64,000 nt of DNA from Kocuria tytonis (GTDB taxonomy: Bacteria; Actinomycetota; Actinomycetes; Actinomycetales; Micrococcaceae): NCBI RefSeq assembly GCF_003226895.2, contig NZ_PNJG02000002.1, positions 62,001 to 126,000 of the forward strand. Reading direction: 5' to 3'. Positions 18,956 through 27,848 of the stretch are shown one piece after another. A program made the translations under genes and the position numbers. A model generated the notes under the pieces. That model did not search any database. It was not told the origin of the DNA and was given only the letters and a program-made list of their open reading frames with translations. How positions within the stretch are numbered: the first letter of the stretch is position 1; every line of letters begins with the position of its first letter.

Positions 18956-20143
18956 TCAGGCGTCCGCGGTGCGGGCCTCGTCGTGGAGCATCCACAGGTC
19001 CGGGCCGAAGATCTCGTAGTGGATGGCGCGCCCGGGGACGCCGGCGGCGATCAGCTGCGAGCGCACGGCCTGCATGAACTCGAGCGGGCCGCACATGAAC
19101 ACCTCCGCGCCGGTGGGGATCTCCATTCGTGAGACGTCCATGCGGCCCTCGTGGTCCCCCTCGCCGGGGGCACCCAGCCAGGAGACGAGCCGGGCGTTCG
19201 GCAGCTGCGAGACGAGGTCCCGGACCTGCTCCCGGCACGGCCACGCGGCTCTCGAGCGGTCCGCGTGCAGCACCAGGACCTCGCGCTGCGGGTCCTCCCG
19301 CACGAGCTGGTCCAGGAAGGCCACCACCGGCGTGATCCCGATGCCCGCCGAGACCAGCACGAGCGGCCCGTGGGAGTCCGGGTCCAGCGTCACGTCGCCG
19401 TACGGGTTGGAGATCTCCAGGACGTCCCCCACCACGGTGCCCCGGTGCAGGACGGGTGTGACCTCACCCTGCGGGTCCTCGCGCACGATGATCCGGCGGT
19501 GTCCCGGGTCGCTCGGCACCAGGGTGAACTGCCGGGGCTGCCGCAGCCCGTCCGCCACCGTGACCTGGAGGGAGACGTACTGCCCCGCCACGGCCGGGGT
19601 CATGGGGGTCCCGTCCGCGGGCTCGAACTCGAACGCCAGCACGCCGTCCGCCACGGTCTGCTTGCCGACCACGCGGTACGGGGCGAACATGACGTCGTTG
19701 GCCTGCTGCGCGTAGAGGCCCTTCTCCAGCTTGACCAGGGCATCGGCCATGAGCCAGTAGACCTCGTCCCACGCCTGGACCACCTCGGGGGTGGCGGCGT
19801 CCCCCAGGTCCGCCGCGATGGCCTTGAAGAGGTGCTCGTGCACCGTGGGGTACTCCTCCGCGGGCAGCCCCAGCGACGCGTGCTTGTGGGCCACGCGGGA
19901 GAGCACCTCGTCCGGGTAAGAGTCCGGGTGGTGCAGCAGGTGGGACGCGAACATCGCGATCGATCCGGCCAGGGCCTGGGGCTGGGTCCCGTTCTTCTGG
20001 TTGGCGCGGCTGAACATCCCGTCCAGCAGGTCCGGGCGGGCCTCGAACATGGACCGGTAGAACACCGGGGTGATCTCGGGAATCCGCTCCGCGACGACCC
20101 CGATGGTCTGAGCGATGACCGGACGTGACTTCTCGGACAGCAT
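18956..20143 (-). CDS. hmp: Flavohemoprotein, nitric oxide dioxygenase
   Basis: The 395-residue protein oxidises nitric oxide to nitrate using O2, haem, FAD and NAD(P)H. The globin domain (1-140) has Tyr29, the usual B10 tyrosine, and a proximal histidine His88 in KHASL. The reductase part shows RQFTL for FAD, GIGITPVVAFL for the nicotinamide and MCGPLEFM, then HYEIFGP near the end as in Hmp. The ATG at 20143 has GAGAGGAAG upstream. A short palindrome in the upstream AT-rich stretch and an nsrR gene next door indicate control by nitric oxide. Confidence 0.94.
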   Translation of the reverse strand: MLSEKSRPVIAQTIGVVAERIPEITPVFYRSMFEARPDLLDGMFSRANQKNGTQPQALAGSIAMFASHLLHHPDSYPDEVLSRVAHKHASLGLPAEEYPTVHEHLFKAIAADLGDAATPEVVQAWDEVYWLMADALVKLEKGLYAQQANDVMFAPYRVVGKQTVADGVLAFEFEPADGTPMTPAVAGQYVSLQVTVADGLRQPRQFTLVPSDPGHRRIIVREDPQGEVTPVLHRGTVVGDVLEISNPYGDVTLDPDSHGPLVLVSAGIGITPVVAFLDQLVREDPQREVLVLHADRSRAAWPCREQVRDLVSQLPNARLVSWLGAPGEGDHEGRMDVSRMEIPTGAEVFMCGPLEFMQAVRSQLIAAGVPGRAIHYEIFGPDLWMLHDEARTADA

Positions 20144-20181
20144 GACGGCTTCCTCTCGTCGTGGCGTGACGAGGCTAATTT

Positions 20182-20196
20182 AGCATTTCATATGCT
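20182..20196. promoter_or_regulatory. Candidate NsrR operator in the hmp promoter
   Basis: AGCAT-N5-ATGCT forms a perfect inverted repeat in an AT-rich patch 39 bases upstream of the hmp start. The patch also contains sequence that could serve as the hmp -10 region. NsrR sites are short AT-rich inverted repeats, and nsrR is adjacent, so this is the best operator candidate; binding is inferred. Confidence 0.5.
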
Positions 20197-20271
20197 CTAT
20201 ATAGTGCAGGGCAGCCGCACGTGCCGTGCCGCGGCCCGCAGTGCGCAGGGAGGGTCCTTCCCGTCACCGCG

Positions 20272-20760
20272 TCACACCGCCGGCGCGGATCCGCCCACGG
20301 CCGCGGAATCGGGCCCGGGCGGGCGCAGACCCAGCTGCACGGCAATGGGACCCACCTGGCGCGGATTCACGAGCTCGGCGACGCTCACGCCGTCGAGCTC
20401 CCGGTAGAAGGCCTCGCGCGCGCCGGCGAGAGCTCTGCGCAGCCGGCAGCCGTGGTTCAGCGGACAGGCCGTCTCGTCCGCCTCGCACTCCACGATGGCC
20501 GTGTCCGCCTCGAGCTCGCGCAGCACCCGCCCCACGCTGGCCTTGCACCCCGCGTCCGTGAGCACCACCCCGCCGGAGCGCCCGCGCTGGGAGCACAGCA
20601 GCCCCATGCCGCGCAGCCTGGCCACGGTCTTGGCCACGTGGTTGTACGGCGCGCCCACACCGTCCGCGATCCGCTGGGTGGAGAGCATGGTGCCCCGTGG
20701 GAGCCCGCCCATGAGCAGCAGCACCCGCAGCGCGATGTCCGAGAACGCCGTCAGCCGCAC
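20272..20760 (-). CDS. nsrR: Rrf2-family nitric oxide sensor NsrR
   Basis: A 162-residue Rrf2-type winged-helix repressor. With the GTG at 20760 as start, cysteines fall at 92, 99 and 105 (ECEADETACPLNHGC) and aspartate at position 8 (TAFSD). These are the ligand positions or close to those known for the [4Fe-4S] cluster of Streptomyces NsrR (Asp8, Cys93, Cys99, Cys105). Nitric oxide destroys the cluster and lifts repression. AAGGGA lies 5 bases before this GTG, whereas an in-frame GTG at 20790 lacks such a site. It lies just upstream of hmp on the same strand, 128 bases away, and would repress it. Confidence 0.88.
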   Translation of the reverse strand: MRLTAFSDIALRVLLLMGGLPRGTMLSTQRIADGVGAPYNHVAKTVARLRGMGLLCSQRGRSGGVVLTDAGCKASVGRVLRELEADTAIVECEADETACPLNHGCRLRRALAGAREAFYRELDGVSVAELVNPRQVGPIAVQLGLRPPGPDSAAVGGSAPAV

Positions 20761-20796
20761 AGTTGTCCCTTCGTCATCGACCGCCCTCACCCACTC

Positions 20797-20839
20797 ATGA
20801 CGACGCCGCGCGGCCGGATGGGCCGCGCGGCGCGATCAT
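20797..20839 (-). terminator. Hairpin terminator after pck
   Basis: A 12-base perfect stem (20804-20815 with 20821-20832, loop GGATG) is flanked by a 3x3 internal loop and an outer ATGA/TCAT pair. It lies 47 bases past the pck stop and before nsrR, so it should separate the two transcripts. It lacks a U-tract, and its left flank holds a copy of GACGACGCCGC. Confidence 0.6.
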
Positions 20840-20885
20840 ACCGGGCACCCGCGCCCGCACGACGAGGCGGGCGCACCCCGGGGTG

Positions 20886-22751
20886 TCAGTTGCCCCTGAG
20901 GCGCTCCTCGAGGCCGGCGCGCTGCTCGAGGATGACCTCGGGCACGTCACCGAGCCGGGCGAACCACTCGTCGATGCCGGGCAGCTCGTTCAGCCACTCG
21001 TCCGTGTCCACGCGCAGGGCCGCGTCCAGCTCGGCGTCCGAGATGTCCAGGCCCGTGAGGTCCAGGTCCTCCTTGCCCGGCAGGATGCCCACGGGGGTCT
21101 CGTGACCGCCCGCGGTTCCCTTGAGCCGCTCCACGATCCACTTGACCACGCGGGAGTTCTCACCGAAGCCGGGCCACGCGAAACCGCCCTCCGGGGTGCG
21201 GCGGAACCAGTTGACGTAGTAGATCCGCGGCATGTTCTCCTCGCCCATGCGCGCGCCGGTGTCCAGCCAGTGCTCCAGGTAGGCGTTGGCGTTGTAGCCG
21301 ATGAACGGGAGCATGGCCATGGGATCGCGGCGCACCACGCCCACCGCACCCTTGGCGGCGGCGGTGGTCTCGGAGGACAGCGTGGCGCCCTGGAACACAC
21401 CGTGCTCCCAGCCGAAGGACTCGGACACCAGGGGAACCGTGGTCTTGCGGCGGCCACCGAAGATGATGGCGGACAGCGGCACGCCCTCGGGGTCGTCGTA
21501 CTCCGCGGCCAGGATCTCCACCTGCTTGATGGGGGTGCAGAACCGGGAGTTGGGGTGCGCGGCGGGCCGCCCGGACTCGGGGGTCCAGTCGTTGCCCTTC
21601 CAGTCCGTGAGGTGCTCGGGGACCTCGTCCGTCATGCCCTCCCACCACACGCCGCCGTCGTCGGTCAGCGCCACGTTGGTGAAGATGGTGTTGCCGCGGG
21701 CGATCGCGTGCATGGCGTTGGGGTTGGTGGACCACCCGGTGCCGGGTGCCACGCCGAACAGGCCGGCCTCCGGGTTGACCACGCGCGGGGTGCGGTCCTT
21801 GCCGAAGCGGATCCAGGCGATGTCGTCGCCGACCATCTCGGCCTTCCAGCCCTCCACTGTGGGCTCGAGCATCGCGAAGTTGGTCTTGCCGCACGCGGAG
21901 GGGAACGCCGCGGCGATGAACCGGGAGTCACCCTCCGGGTCCGTGACCTTCAGGATCAGCATGTGCTCGGCCAGCCAGCCCTCGTCGTGGGCGATCGCGG
22001 AGGCGATGCGCAGCGCGTAGCACTTCTTGCCCAGCAGGGCGTTGCCGCCGTACCCGGAGCCGAAGGACCAGATGGCCCGGTCCTCGGGGAACTGGACGAT
22101 GTACTTGGAGGGGTTGCACGGCCAGGGCACGTCCTGCTCACCGGGCTGCAGCGGAGCCCCCAGGGAGTGCACGCACTCCACGTAGGGCGCCTTGTCTCGG
22201 GACATCTTCTCCAGCACCGGCGTGCCGATGGTGGCCATGATGCGCATGGAGCACACCACGTACGGGGAGTCCGTGATCTCCACGCCGTACTGGGGCTTCT
22301 GCGCGTCCAGGGACCCCATGACGAACGGGATCACGTACATGGTGCGCCCGCGCATGGCCCCGGAGAACCGCTTGTTCAGCGTCTCCTTCATGACCTGCGG
22401 GTCCTCCCAGTTGTTGGTGGGACCGGCACCCTTCTGGGTCTTGGTGCAGATGAAGGTGCGCTCCTCCACGCGGGCCACGTCCTCGGGGTCCGAGAACGCC
22501 GCGAAGGAGTTGGGGAACTTGTCCTCGGAGAGCCGCACCAGGGTTCCCGCCTCGACCATCTGGTCCGTCAGCCGGGTCCACTCGGCCTCGGAGCCGTCGG
22601 CCCAGTGGATGCGGTCCGGCTGGGCGAGCTGCGCGATGCCACGCACCCAGTCCACCAGTTCGCGGTATTCCGTGGGGGGGTTGTCCAGCGACTGCCGGAC
22701 CTCCCGGTCCAGTTCCGTGGTCCCGGTGCTTGCCGTGCCATTGTCAGCCAT
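20886..22751 (-). CDS. pckG: Phosphoenolpyruvate carboxykinase (GTP)
   Basis: A 621-residue GTP-type PEPCK, which converts oxaloacetate to PEP for gluconeogenesis. Diagnostic segments include [12 protein letters not shown] (nucleotide P-loop with the reactive cysteine), [13 protein letters not shown], the metal/substrate region and [12 protein letters not shown]. The length matches the family (about 600). Two nearby ATGs exist; the one at 22751 is chosen because AGGAG lies 8 bases before it but only 2 bases before the one at 22757. A leader of perhaps 130 bases separates it from a possible -10 box TAGACT at 22891-22886. Confidence 0.95.
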   Translation of the reverse strand: MADNGTASTGTTELDREVRQSLDNPPTEYRELVDWVRGIAQLAQPDRIHWADGSEAEWTRLTDQMVEAGTLVRLSEDKFPNSFAAFSDPEDVARVEERTFICTKTQKGAGPTNNWEDPQVMKETLNKRFSGAMRGRTMYVIPFVMGSLDAQKPQYGVEITDSPYVVCSMRIMATIGTPVLEKMSRDKAPYVECVHSLGAPLQPGEQDVPWPCNPSKYIVQFPEDRAIWSFGSGYGGNALLGKKCYALRIASAIAHDEGWLAEHMLILKVTDPEGDSRFIAAAFPSACGKTNFAMLEPTVEGWKAEMVGDDIAWIRFGKDRTPRVVNPEAGLFGVAPGTGWSTNPNAMHAIARGNTIFTNVALTDDGGVWWEGMTDEVPEHLTDWKGNDWTPESGRPAAHPNSRFCTPIKQVEILAAEYDDPEGVPLSAIIFGGRRKTTVPLVSESFGWEHGVFQGATLSSETTAAAKGAVGVVRRDPMAMLPFIGYNANAYLEHWLDTGARMGEENMPRIYYVNWFRRTPEGGFAWPGFGENSRVVKWIVERLKGTAGGHETPVGILPGKEDLDLTGLDISDAELDAALRVDTDEWLNELPGIDEWFARLGDVPEVILEQRAGLEERLRGN

Positions 22752-22957
22752 TGACATGTCTCCTCGTTGAGGCCGTCGTGCGTGCCGCGCCCCTGGGAGT
22801 CCGGCGCCCCCGTCCGTCCGCGCCACGTCACTGTGGCACGGCTTGGAGGTCGGGTCCCACCAGGGCTGCGCGTGGGTGTGCCTGGAGTCTAACGCGGCCG
22901 CGCGGAGGGTCGGGGACGATGACACCGCGCCGCCGGACCTTTCGGCACCCGCGCGAT

Positions 22958-22986
22958 TTGTCGCCCGGGCGCTGCCGGTGTAAATT
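22958..22986 (+). promoter_or_regulatory. Promoter of tRNA-Arg
   Basis: TTGTCG (22958-22963) and TAAATT (22981-22986) are separated by exactly 17 bases, a textbook housekeeping promoter spacing. The tRNA begins 36 bases after the -10 box. This is the clearest -35/-10 pair I noticed in the window. Confidence 0.7.
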
Positions 22987-23022
22987 GTTACCCGTTGCCA
23001 CGGCCGCGGTCGTCGCACAAGG

Positions 23023-23095
23023 GCGCCTGTAGCTCAACGGATAGAGCATCTGACTACGGATCAGAAGGTTGTAGGTTCGAATCCTATCGGGCGCA
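23023..23095 (+). tRNA. tRNA-Arg (anticodon ACG)
   Basis: A 73-base cloverleaf. The 7-bp acceptor stem pairs GCGCCTG with CGGGCGC (one G-T pair). The anticodon stem TCTGA/TCAGA encloses CTACGGA with anticodon ACG, and the T arm has GTTCGAATC. The CCA end is not encoded. This is the one bacterial tRNA whose A34 is normally converted to inosine by TadA, encoded at 29892. It is flanked by its own promoter and terminator. Confidence 0.97.
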
Positions 23096-23104
23096 CTTCG
23101 TCGG

Positions 23105-23131
23105 GACCCCGCATCCAGTGGATGCGGGGTC
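23105..23131 (+). terminator. Rho-independent terminator of tRNA-Arg
   Basis: A perfect 12-bp stem (23105-23116 with 23120-23131) closes a 3-base loop and is followed by TTCTTGCT. It begins 10 bases after the tRNA and ends about 47 bases before the next coding region. Confidence 0.85.
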
Positions 23132-23177
23132 TTCTTGCTGACCGCCGCCCGCCGGCGCCACCAGGATCGAGGCCGCC

Positions 23178-24293
23178 CTGACTTCCCCCCGCACGTCCCC
23201 CGCCCACCGACTCGTCCTCGGGGCCGCCGCCCTCGCCCTGGCACTCGCCGGCTGCGCGGGCCCCGGGTCCCCCGCGAGTCCACCCCCGTCCGCTCCGACC
23301 GCGGACACGTCCACGACGGCGCCCGAGGCACCCTCCGCGCCCGCACCGGCCCCCGCCACCCGGACCCCCCGGGCGGAGCATGCGGACCCGGGCCCGGCGG
23401 CGTCGTCCCCCGAGGACGCAACGGCGAAGGCCGCCCCGGGAACCGCGCTGGCGGCCCTGGGTGAGCTGCCGGTCAAGGGACGCGCCCCCAAGACGGGCTA
23501 CTCCCGCGACGAGTTCGGACCGCGCTGGGCGGACACGGACCACAACGGCTGCGACACCCGCAACGACGTCCTGCGCCGGGACCTGACCGGCGTGGCGGTC
23601 CGGCCGGGGACGCACGGCTGCAAGGCGGCGTCCGGCTCCCTGCTCAGCGCCTACACCGGAACCACGGTGGCGTTCGTGGCGGGGCGGGACACCAGTTCCG
23701 AGGTCCAGATCGACCACGTGGTGGCGCTCTCGGACGCCTGGCAGAAGGGCGCCCAGCAGCTCGACGCCGCCCGGCGCACCGAGCTCGCCAACGATCCCCT
23801 GAACCTGCTGGCCGTGGACGGGCCCAGCAACAACCAGAAGTCGGACGGGGACGCCGCCACGTGGCTGCCGCCCGCCACGGGCGAGCGGTGCGAGTACGTG
23901 GCCACGCAGATCGCCGTGAAGCAGCGCTACGAGCTGTGGGTCACCGATGGGGAGAAGCAGGCCATGGTGCGGGTGCTGGACGGCTGCCCCGACCAGCGGC
24001 TCCCCGAGGCCCGGTCCTGGCCTGCGCCCGAGGACGATCCCGCGGCGCCGCAACCGGTCGAGACGCCCGCGGCCGCCACCGTCCCGGCCGCACCGGAGGC
24101 GCCGGCTGCACCCGCAGCGCCTCCTGCCGCGGCGCCGGAGCAACCGGGTGGCGCGCCCGGTGGGCAGGTGTACTTCTCCCGCTGCGCCGAGGCCCTGGCT
24201 GCCGCGATGGCGCCGCTCCACGCCGGCTCCCCCGGCTACCGGCCGGCACTGGACCGCGACGGCGACGGCGTGGCCTGCGAGGCCAAGCCCTGA
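23178..24293 (+). CDS. Lipoprotein with HNH-type DUF1524 nuclease domain and Excalibur motif
   Basis: 371 residues if translation begins at the CTG at 23178. From there the protein reads as a short positive region, a hydrophobic core and a lipobox LAGC: a classic lipoprotein signal. A Pro/Ala/Thr-rich spacer follows (to about residue 100). Then comes a DUF1524 domain with GYSRDEFGPRW, CDTRNDVL and VQIDHVVALSDAW (HNH core DHV) plus LANDPLNLL, a second Pro/Ala linker, and an Excalibur motif ending DRDGDGVACE. No ATG, GTG or TTG exists in frame before 23592, where starting would remove the signal and part of the domain. GAGG lies 5 bases before the CTG. The product is probably a surface-anchored nuclease, but activity is not shown. 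Confidence 0.75.
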   Translation: MTSPRTSPAHRLVLGAAALALALAGCAGPGSPASPPPSAPTADTSTTAPEAPSAPAPAPATRTPRAEHADPGPAASSPEDATAKAAPGTALAALGELPVKGRAPKTGYSRDEFGPRWADTDHNGCDTRNDVLRRDLTGVAVRPGTHGCKAASGSLLSAYTGTTVAFVAGRDTSSEVQIDHVVALSDAWQKGAQQLDAARRTELANDPLNLLAVDGPSNNQKSDGDAATWLPPATGERCEYVATQIAVKQRYELWVTDGEKQAMVRVLDGCPDQRLPEARSWPAPEDDPAAPQPVETPAAATVPAAPEAPAAPAAPPAAAPEQPGGAPGGQVYFSRCAEALAAAMAPLHAGSPGYRPALDRDGDGVACEAKP

Positions 24294-24341
24294 CCGTGAA
24301 GGACCCGTGGGGTGCGAGGCGTGGCAGCACCCCGGGGAGCG

Positions 24342-24863
24342 TCACGCCTGCGGCGTGTAGAACTCCGTGAGGCGGGCATCGCCGCCGTCGAGCAGCGCCC
24401 AGTCCCCCGGGACCTCCAGCACGGCGGTGCCCGCCGCGGGGAAGCCGTTCGCGGCATCCAGCATGGCGTCCTGGTCCGAGTCCCGGGAGGCCAGGCGCAG
24501 GACCGCGTCCACCACGCCCGGCATGTGGGCCACCATCAGCAGCGTCCGCACGGACTCCGGCACGTGGTTCACGGCCGCGACGAGCTGCGCGTCCGCGCCG
24601 TTGTAGAGCGCGTCCCACAGCTGTGGTGTGGGGGCCTTCTCCCTGAGTTCGTGGCACACCCACGTGACCGTCTGCCGGGTGCGCAGCGCCGGGGAGACCA
24701 GGATCATGTCCGGTGCGGCGTGCTCGGCGAGCCACCGCCCCGCGGCCGCGGCCTCGCGGGCACCGCGCGGCACGAGCGGGCGGTCGTGGTCCGGGATCCC
24801 CCGCGGGAAGTCCGCTTCCCCGTGCCGCATGATCACCAGGTGCTTGAGGTCGCGGCGCGTCAT
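24342..24863 (-). CDS. SixA-like histidine phosphatase
   Basis: A 173-residue member of the histidine phosphatase (phosphoglycerate mutase) superfamily. It has the catalytic RHG in VIMRHGEAD at residue 13, an SPALRTRQT arginine loop, and VAHMPGV where LVGHNPGL is common in SixA, which keeps the second catalytic histidine. SixA removes phosphate from phosphohistidine, for example in phosphotransfer proteins. The length agrees with SixA (about 160). It converges with the nuclease-like lipoprotein gene. The true substrate is not evident from neighbours. Confidence 0.85.
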   Translation of the reverse strand: MTRRDLKHLVIMRHGEADFPRGIPDHDRPLVPRGAREAAAAGRWLAEHAAPDMILVSPALRTRQTVTWVCHELREKAPTPQLWDALYNGADAQLVAAVNHVPESVRTLLMVAHMPGVVDAVLRLASRDSDQDAMLDAANGFPAAGTAVLEVPGDWALLDGGDARLTEFYTPQA

Positions 24864-24959
24864 GCGTGCCAGTCTGTCACGGCCCGCCGCGGCGCATGGC
24901 GACGCCGCCGGGGCCGGAACCCGGCGGTGTCGTGCGCCGACCCGCGCGCGGCGAGCACG

Positions 24960-25757
24960 TCAGATGGAGTACTCGGGGGCGGCCCACACGACCACTTCGG
25001 GGTGGTCGTAGAACCGGTACCCCTGGCCGCGGACGGTGCGGACCGTGTTGGCCAGGCGACCGAGCTTGGACCGCAGCCGACGCACGTGGACGTCGATGGT
25101 GCGTTCGGAGGGAACCTCCTCGGCGTCCCCCCACAGGTTCTCGAGCAGCTCCGTGCGGCCCACCGTGCGGGTGCCGTTCTCCACCAGGTAGTTGAGCAGC
25201 TCGAACTCCCGGTGGGTCAGGTTCAGCAGGTCCCCGTCCAGGAACACCTCACGGCGGGAGAGGTCGATCAGCACACCCACCCGCTGGTGGTCGATGCCAC
25301 TGCCGGCGCCGCAGGCCGGGAGCGGGGTGAGGGGCTCGATCACGGGGTCCGAGAACGTGGGGTCCCCCAGCGCGCTGCGCACCACTTCGAGATCGGTGCC
25401 CTCGGCGTTCACCGGGGCCAGTGCCACGGCGGCGTAGGAGTCGGACTGCGGGACCGTGGAGCGGATGTACTGGCGGATGTCCTGCACGAGCTGCACCAGG
25501 TTGATGCCGCGGTCCGCCGCGGCCTGCTCGTCCACGCCCACGTAGAGCACGAATCCGCGGGCCTCCGTGGGCTGCTGCTCCGGGGGGACGGCGGTGTCCT
25601 GCCGGGTCTCGGCCTGGGGGTCCGTGGAGACGGAGCGCAGGTGGCGGTACTCCTCGGGATTGGCCACCCGGTGCCCCGGGCGGGAACGGGCGGGAACCTG
25701 GGCCCCCGCCAACCGGTGCCGCTGCGAGATGTGGACGTAACCCGGTGCGCCTGACAT
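24960..25757 (-). CDS. Winged-helix DNA-binding regulator with uncharacterised N-terminal domain
   Basis: 265 residues. The C-terminal 95 or so form an OmpR/PhoB-type winged helix: LTHREFELLNYLVENGTRTVGRTELL, then RTIDVHVRRLRSKLG and TVRGQGYRF. There is no receiver domain. Instead residues 75-150 contain a conserved-looking fold with FVLYVGVDEQAA and a 'Q-x-I-x-x-Y-I' helix that I do not recognise. The ATG at 25757 has AGGGG 5 bases upstream and gives a plausible N-terminus; an upstream extension lacks a ribosome site. A long AT-rich upstream region suggests careful regulation. It could be a one-component regulator. Confidence 0.75.
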   Translation of the reverse strand: MSGAPGYVHISQRHRLAGAQVPARSRPGHRVANPEEYRHLRSVSTDPQAETRQDTAVPPEQQPTEARGFVLYVGVDEQAAADRGINLVQLVQDIRQYIRSTVPQSDSYAAVALAPVNAEGTDLEVVRSALGDPTFSDPVIEPLTPLPACGAGSGIDHQRVGVLIDLSRREVFLDGDLLNLTHREFELLNYLVENGTRTVGRTELLENLWGDAEEVPSERTIDVHVRRLRSKLGRLANTVRTVRGQGYRFYDHPEVVVWAAPEYSI

Positions 25758-26092
25758 TCGAACCCCTGCCTCGTGAAGCCCCGTTCCCGTGAATTCCCTG
25801 GAAAACGGCGTTATCCACCATTTTCGGTGAAACAGTGGCGCACTGGCAAGTAATATATGCACTTCTTTCTCACATACTGAGACACCGCGCCTTGTGAGGA
25901 AGTACAGGATGCAGTGCGGCGGCCATCTGCCGGGCCCCCGAACTCCACCAGCACGTGCGAATTGCGCGGTCGACCAGGAAGGGCGCCCGGAGGTTCATTC
26001 GAATTCATACCCGCGCCCGGTTGTCAATGGCCCAAAGTCCAGAGCGGCCCTGCGCATCCTGACGTGGACCCCGTGCCCTCATCCGTGCGCGG
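25758..26092 (-). promoter_or_regulatory. AT-rich upstream region of the winged-helix gene
   Basis: These 335 bases between upp and the regulator contain no gene I can support. Bases 25800-25885 are strikingly AT-rich for this window. On the minus strand TATATT (25857-25852) is a good -10 candidate, about 100 bases before the start codon, which would leave a long 5' leader. A DnaA-box-like TTATCCACC at 25811 stands alone. Confidence 0.5.
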
Positions 26093-26728
26093 TCAGTCCA
26101 CCACGCCGTACAGCCGGTCCCCGGCGTCGCCGAGGCCCGGCACGATGTAGGCGTTCTCGTCCAGGCGCTCGTCCACGGAGGCCAGCACCACGTTGACCTC
26201 GCTGTCCCCCAGCTCGCGCTCCAGCCGCTCGAGCCCCTCGGGAGCGGCCAGCAGACACACGCACGTGATCTGCTCGGCGCCGCGGCGGTACAGGAACCTG
26301 ATGGCCTCGCTCAGCGTCCCGCCGGTGGCGAGCATGGGATCGAGGACGTACACCTGCCGCCCCGTGAGGTCGTCCGGCAGCCGTTCGGCGTAGGTGATGA
26401 TGTCCAGGGTGGCGTCGTCCCGCGCCATCCCGAGGAAGCCGACCTCGGCGGTGGGGATCAGCCGCGTCATGCCCTCCAGCATGCCCAGGCCTGCCCGAAG
26501 GATGGGGACCACCAGGGGCCGGGGGCGGGTGAGCGCGATGCCCTGCGTCTGCGCCACCGGGGTCTGGATGGTGACGGGCTCCACGCGGACGTCCCGGGTG
26601 GCCTCGTAGGCCAGGAGGGTGACCAGTTCCTCCACCAGCAGGCGGAACACGGGGGACGACGTATTCCTCTCGCGCAGCACGCTGAGCTTGTGGGCGACCA
26701 GGGGATGATCCAAGACGGTGACTCGCAT
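26093..26728 (-). CDS. upp: Uracil phosphoribosyltransferase
   Basis: A 211-residue pyrimidine salvage enzyme that makes UMP from uracil and PRPP. The PRPP-binding loop [12 protein letters not shown] and the uracil-site region [12 protein letters not shown] near the C-terminus are intact, and length is normal for Upp. On this strand a -10 box TAGATT (26740-26735) ends 6 bases before the ATG, with no ribosome site, so the message is probably leaderless. Confidence 0.95.
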   Translation of the reverse strand: MRVTVLDHPLVAHKLSVLRERNTSSPVFRLLVEELVTLLAYEATRDVRVEPVTIQTPVAQTQGIALTRPRPLVVPILRAGLGMLEGMTRLIPTAEVGFLGMARDDATLDIITYAERLPDDLTGRQVYVLDPMLATGGTLSEAIRFLYRRGAEQITCVCLLAAPEGLERLERELGDSEVNVVLASVDERLDENAYIVPGLGDAGDRLYGVVD

Positions 26729-26734
26729 ACCCAG

Positions 26735-26740
26735 AATCTA
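26735..26740 (-). promoter_or_regulatory. -10 box of upp, leaderless start
   Basis: TAGATT on the minus strand is separated from the upp ATG by only CTGGGT. The spacing places the transcription start at the A of the start codon. Confidence 0.55.
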
Positions 26741-26857
26741 GCAGTCGCGGCCACCGCACCCGCTTCCCGGCACCGGCGGCTCCACCACCGCAGCACCCGG
26801 CCACGTCACGACTTCGTCACGGCGGGCGCTCCCCGCGGCCGTGCAGGGAGCACGTAC

Positions 26858-26863
26858 CTTAGG
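26858..26863 (+). promoter_or_regulatory. -10 box of the ABC transporter operon
   Basis: TAGGCT fits TANNNT and lies 70 bases before the ATG at 26934, which has its own GGAAGGGA ribosome site. No strong -35 hexamer is visible. Confidence 0.35.
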
Positions 26864-26933
26864 CTCGTGTGTGAAGACTTGACGGCACAGCATCACCTGC
26901 TGCACGCGGCAACCCTCGGAAGGGACACCTGAT

Positions 26934-27848
26934 ATGGCGGCTCCGGTTCTCGAAACGGAGAATTTGGTCAAGATCTACGGCAGAGGAGAAACCAGGTTCG
27001 ACGCCCTCAAGGGCATCAACCTGGAGATCGGCAAGGGTGAGTCCGTGGCCGTGGTGGGCAAGTCCGGTTCCGGCAAGTCCACCCTGATGCACCTGTTGGC
27101 GCTGCTGGACGGGCCCACCCACGGCGTGGTGGCACTGGAGGGCAGGCCCACCGGGGACCTGAGCGCCAAGGAGCTCAACGAACTGCGCAACTCCGCGTTC
27201 GGCTTCGTGTTCCAGCAGTTCTTCCTGACGCCGAACCAGAGCGTCTTGGAGAACGTCACGCTTCCCCTCAAGATCGCGGGCGTTCCCGCCGCGGAGCGCA
27301 AACGCCGCGGCCTGGAGGTCCTCGAGCAGCTGGAGATGGCGGACAAGGCCGACAACAAGGCCACGGACCTCTCGGGCGGCCAGAAGCAGCGCGTGGTGAT
27401 CGCCCGCGCGCTGATCAACGACCCGTCCGTGATCTTCGCGGACGAGCCCACGGGCAACCTGGACTCCGCCACGTCCAACGTGGTGGAGGACATCCTGTTC
27501 GGCCTCAACCGCGACAAGGGCATCACCCTGGTGGTCGTGACCCACGACGAGGACCTCGCCCGGCGCTGCTCCCGGCAGGTCTATTTGGTGGACGGGCAGA
27601 TCGTGCCGAGCCTCGAAAAGGCACCGGGCGACGCGGCACCCCGCGAGGAGGACCGGCACCCCTGGGCGCAGCAGCCCTCGGACGCCACGGGTCCCGTGCG
27701 GGTCGCCGGGCCGGCCACCGGCGAGGTCATCACGCTGAGCCAGGCCGACGCCGCCGCGATCGCCCGTGCCGCACAGGAGCCGGCGCGCCCCGGCAGGCAC
27801 GCCGCCCCCGCCCCCAGCACCCCCGATCAGCCAGGAGCCACCGCGTGA
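26934..27848 (+). CDS. ABC transporter ATP-binding protein, MacB/LolD type
   Basis: 304 residues with all ABC ATPase motifs: Walker A GKSGSGKST near residue 43, Q-loop FQQFF, signature LSGGQKQ, Walker B VIFADEPTG and the H-loop histidine in VTHDED. The pattern matches the LolD/MacB/FtsE group, which powers mechanotransmission rather than substrate translocation. A 75-residue Pro/Ala-rich C-terminal tail follows the ATPase core and is unusual. The stop overlaps the permease GTG by 4 bases, so it forms an exporter with the next gene. Confidence 0.92.
   Translation: MAAPVLETENLVKIYGRGETRFDALKGINLEIGKGESVAVVGKSGSGKSTLMHLLALLDGPTHGVVALEGRPTGDLSAKELNELRNSAFGFVFQQFFLTPNQSVLENVTLPLKIAGVPAAERKRRGLEVLEQLEMADKADNKATDLSGGQKQRVVIARALINDPSVIFADEPTGNLDSATSNVVEDILFGLNRDKGITLVVVTHDEDLARRCSRQVYLVDGQIVPSLEKAPGDAAPREEDRHPWAQQPSDATGPVRVAGPATGEVITLSQADAAAIARAAQEPARPGRHAAPAPSTPDQPGATA

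Noticed and set aside
25811-25819. DnaA-box-like TTATCCACC
   Set aside because: A single near-match without a cluster of boxes, dnaA/dnaN genes or an unwinding element; no origin is supported.
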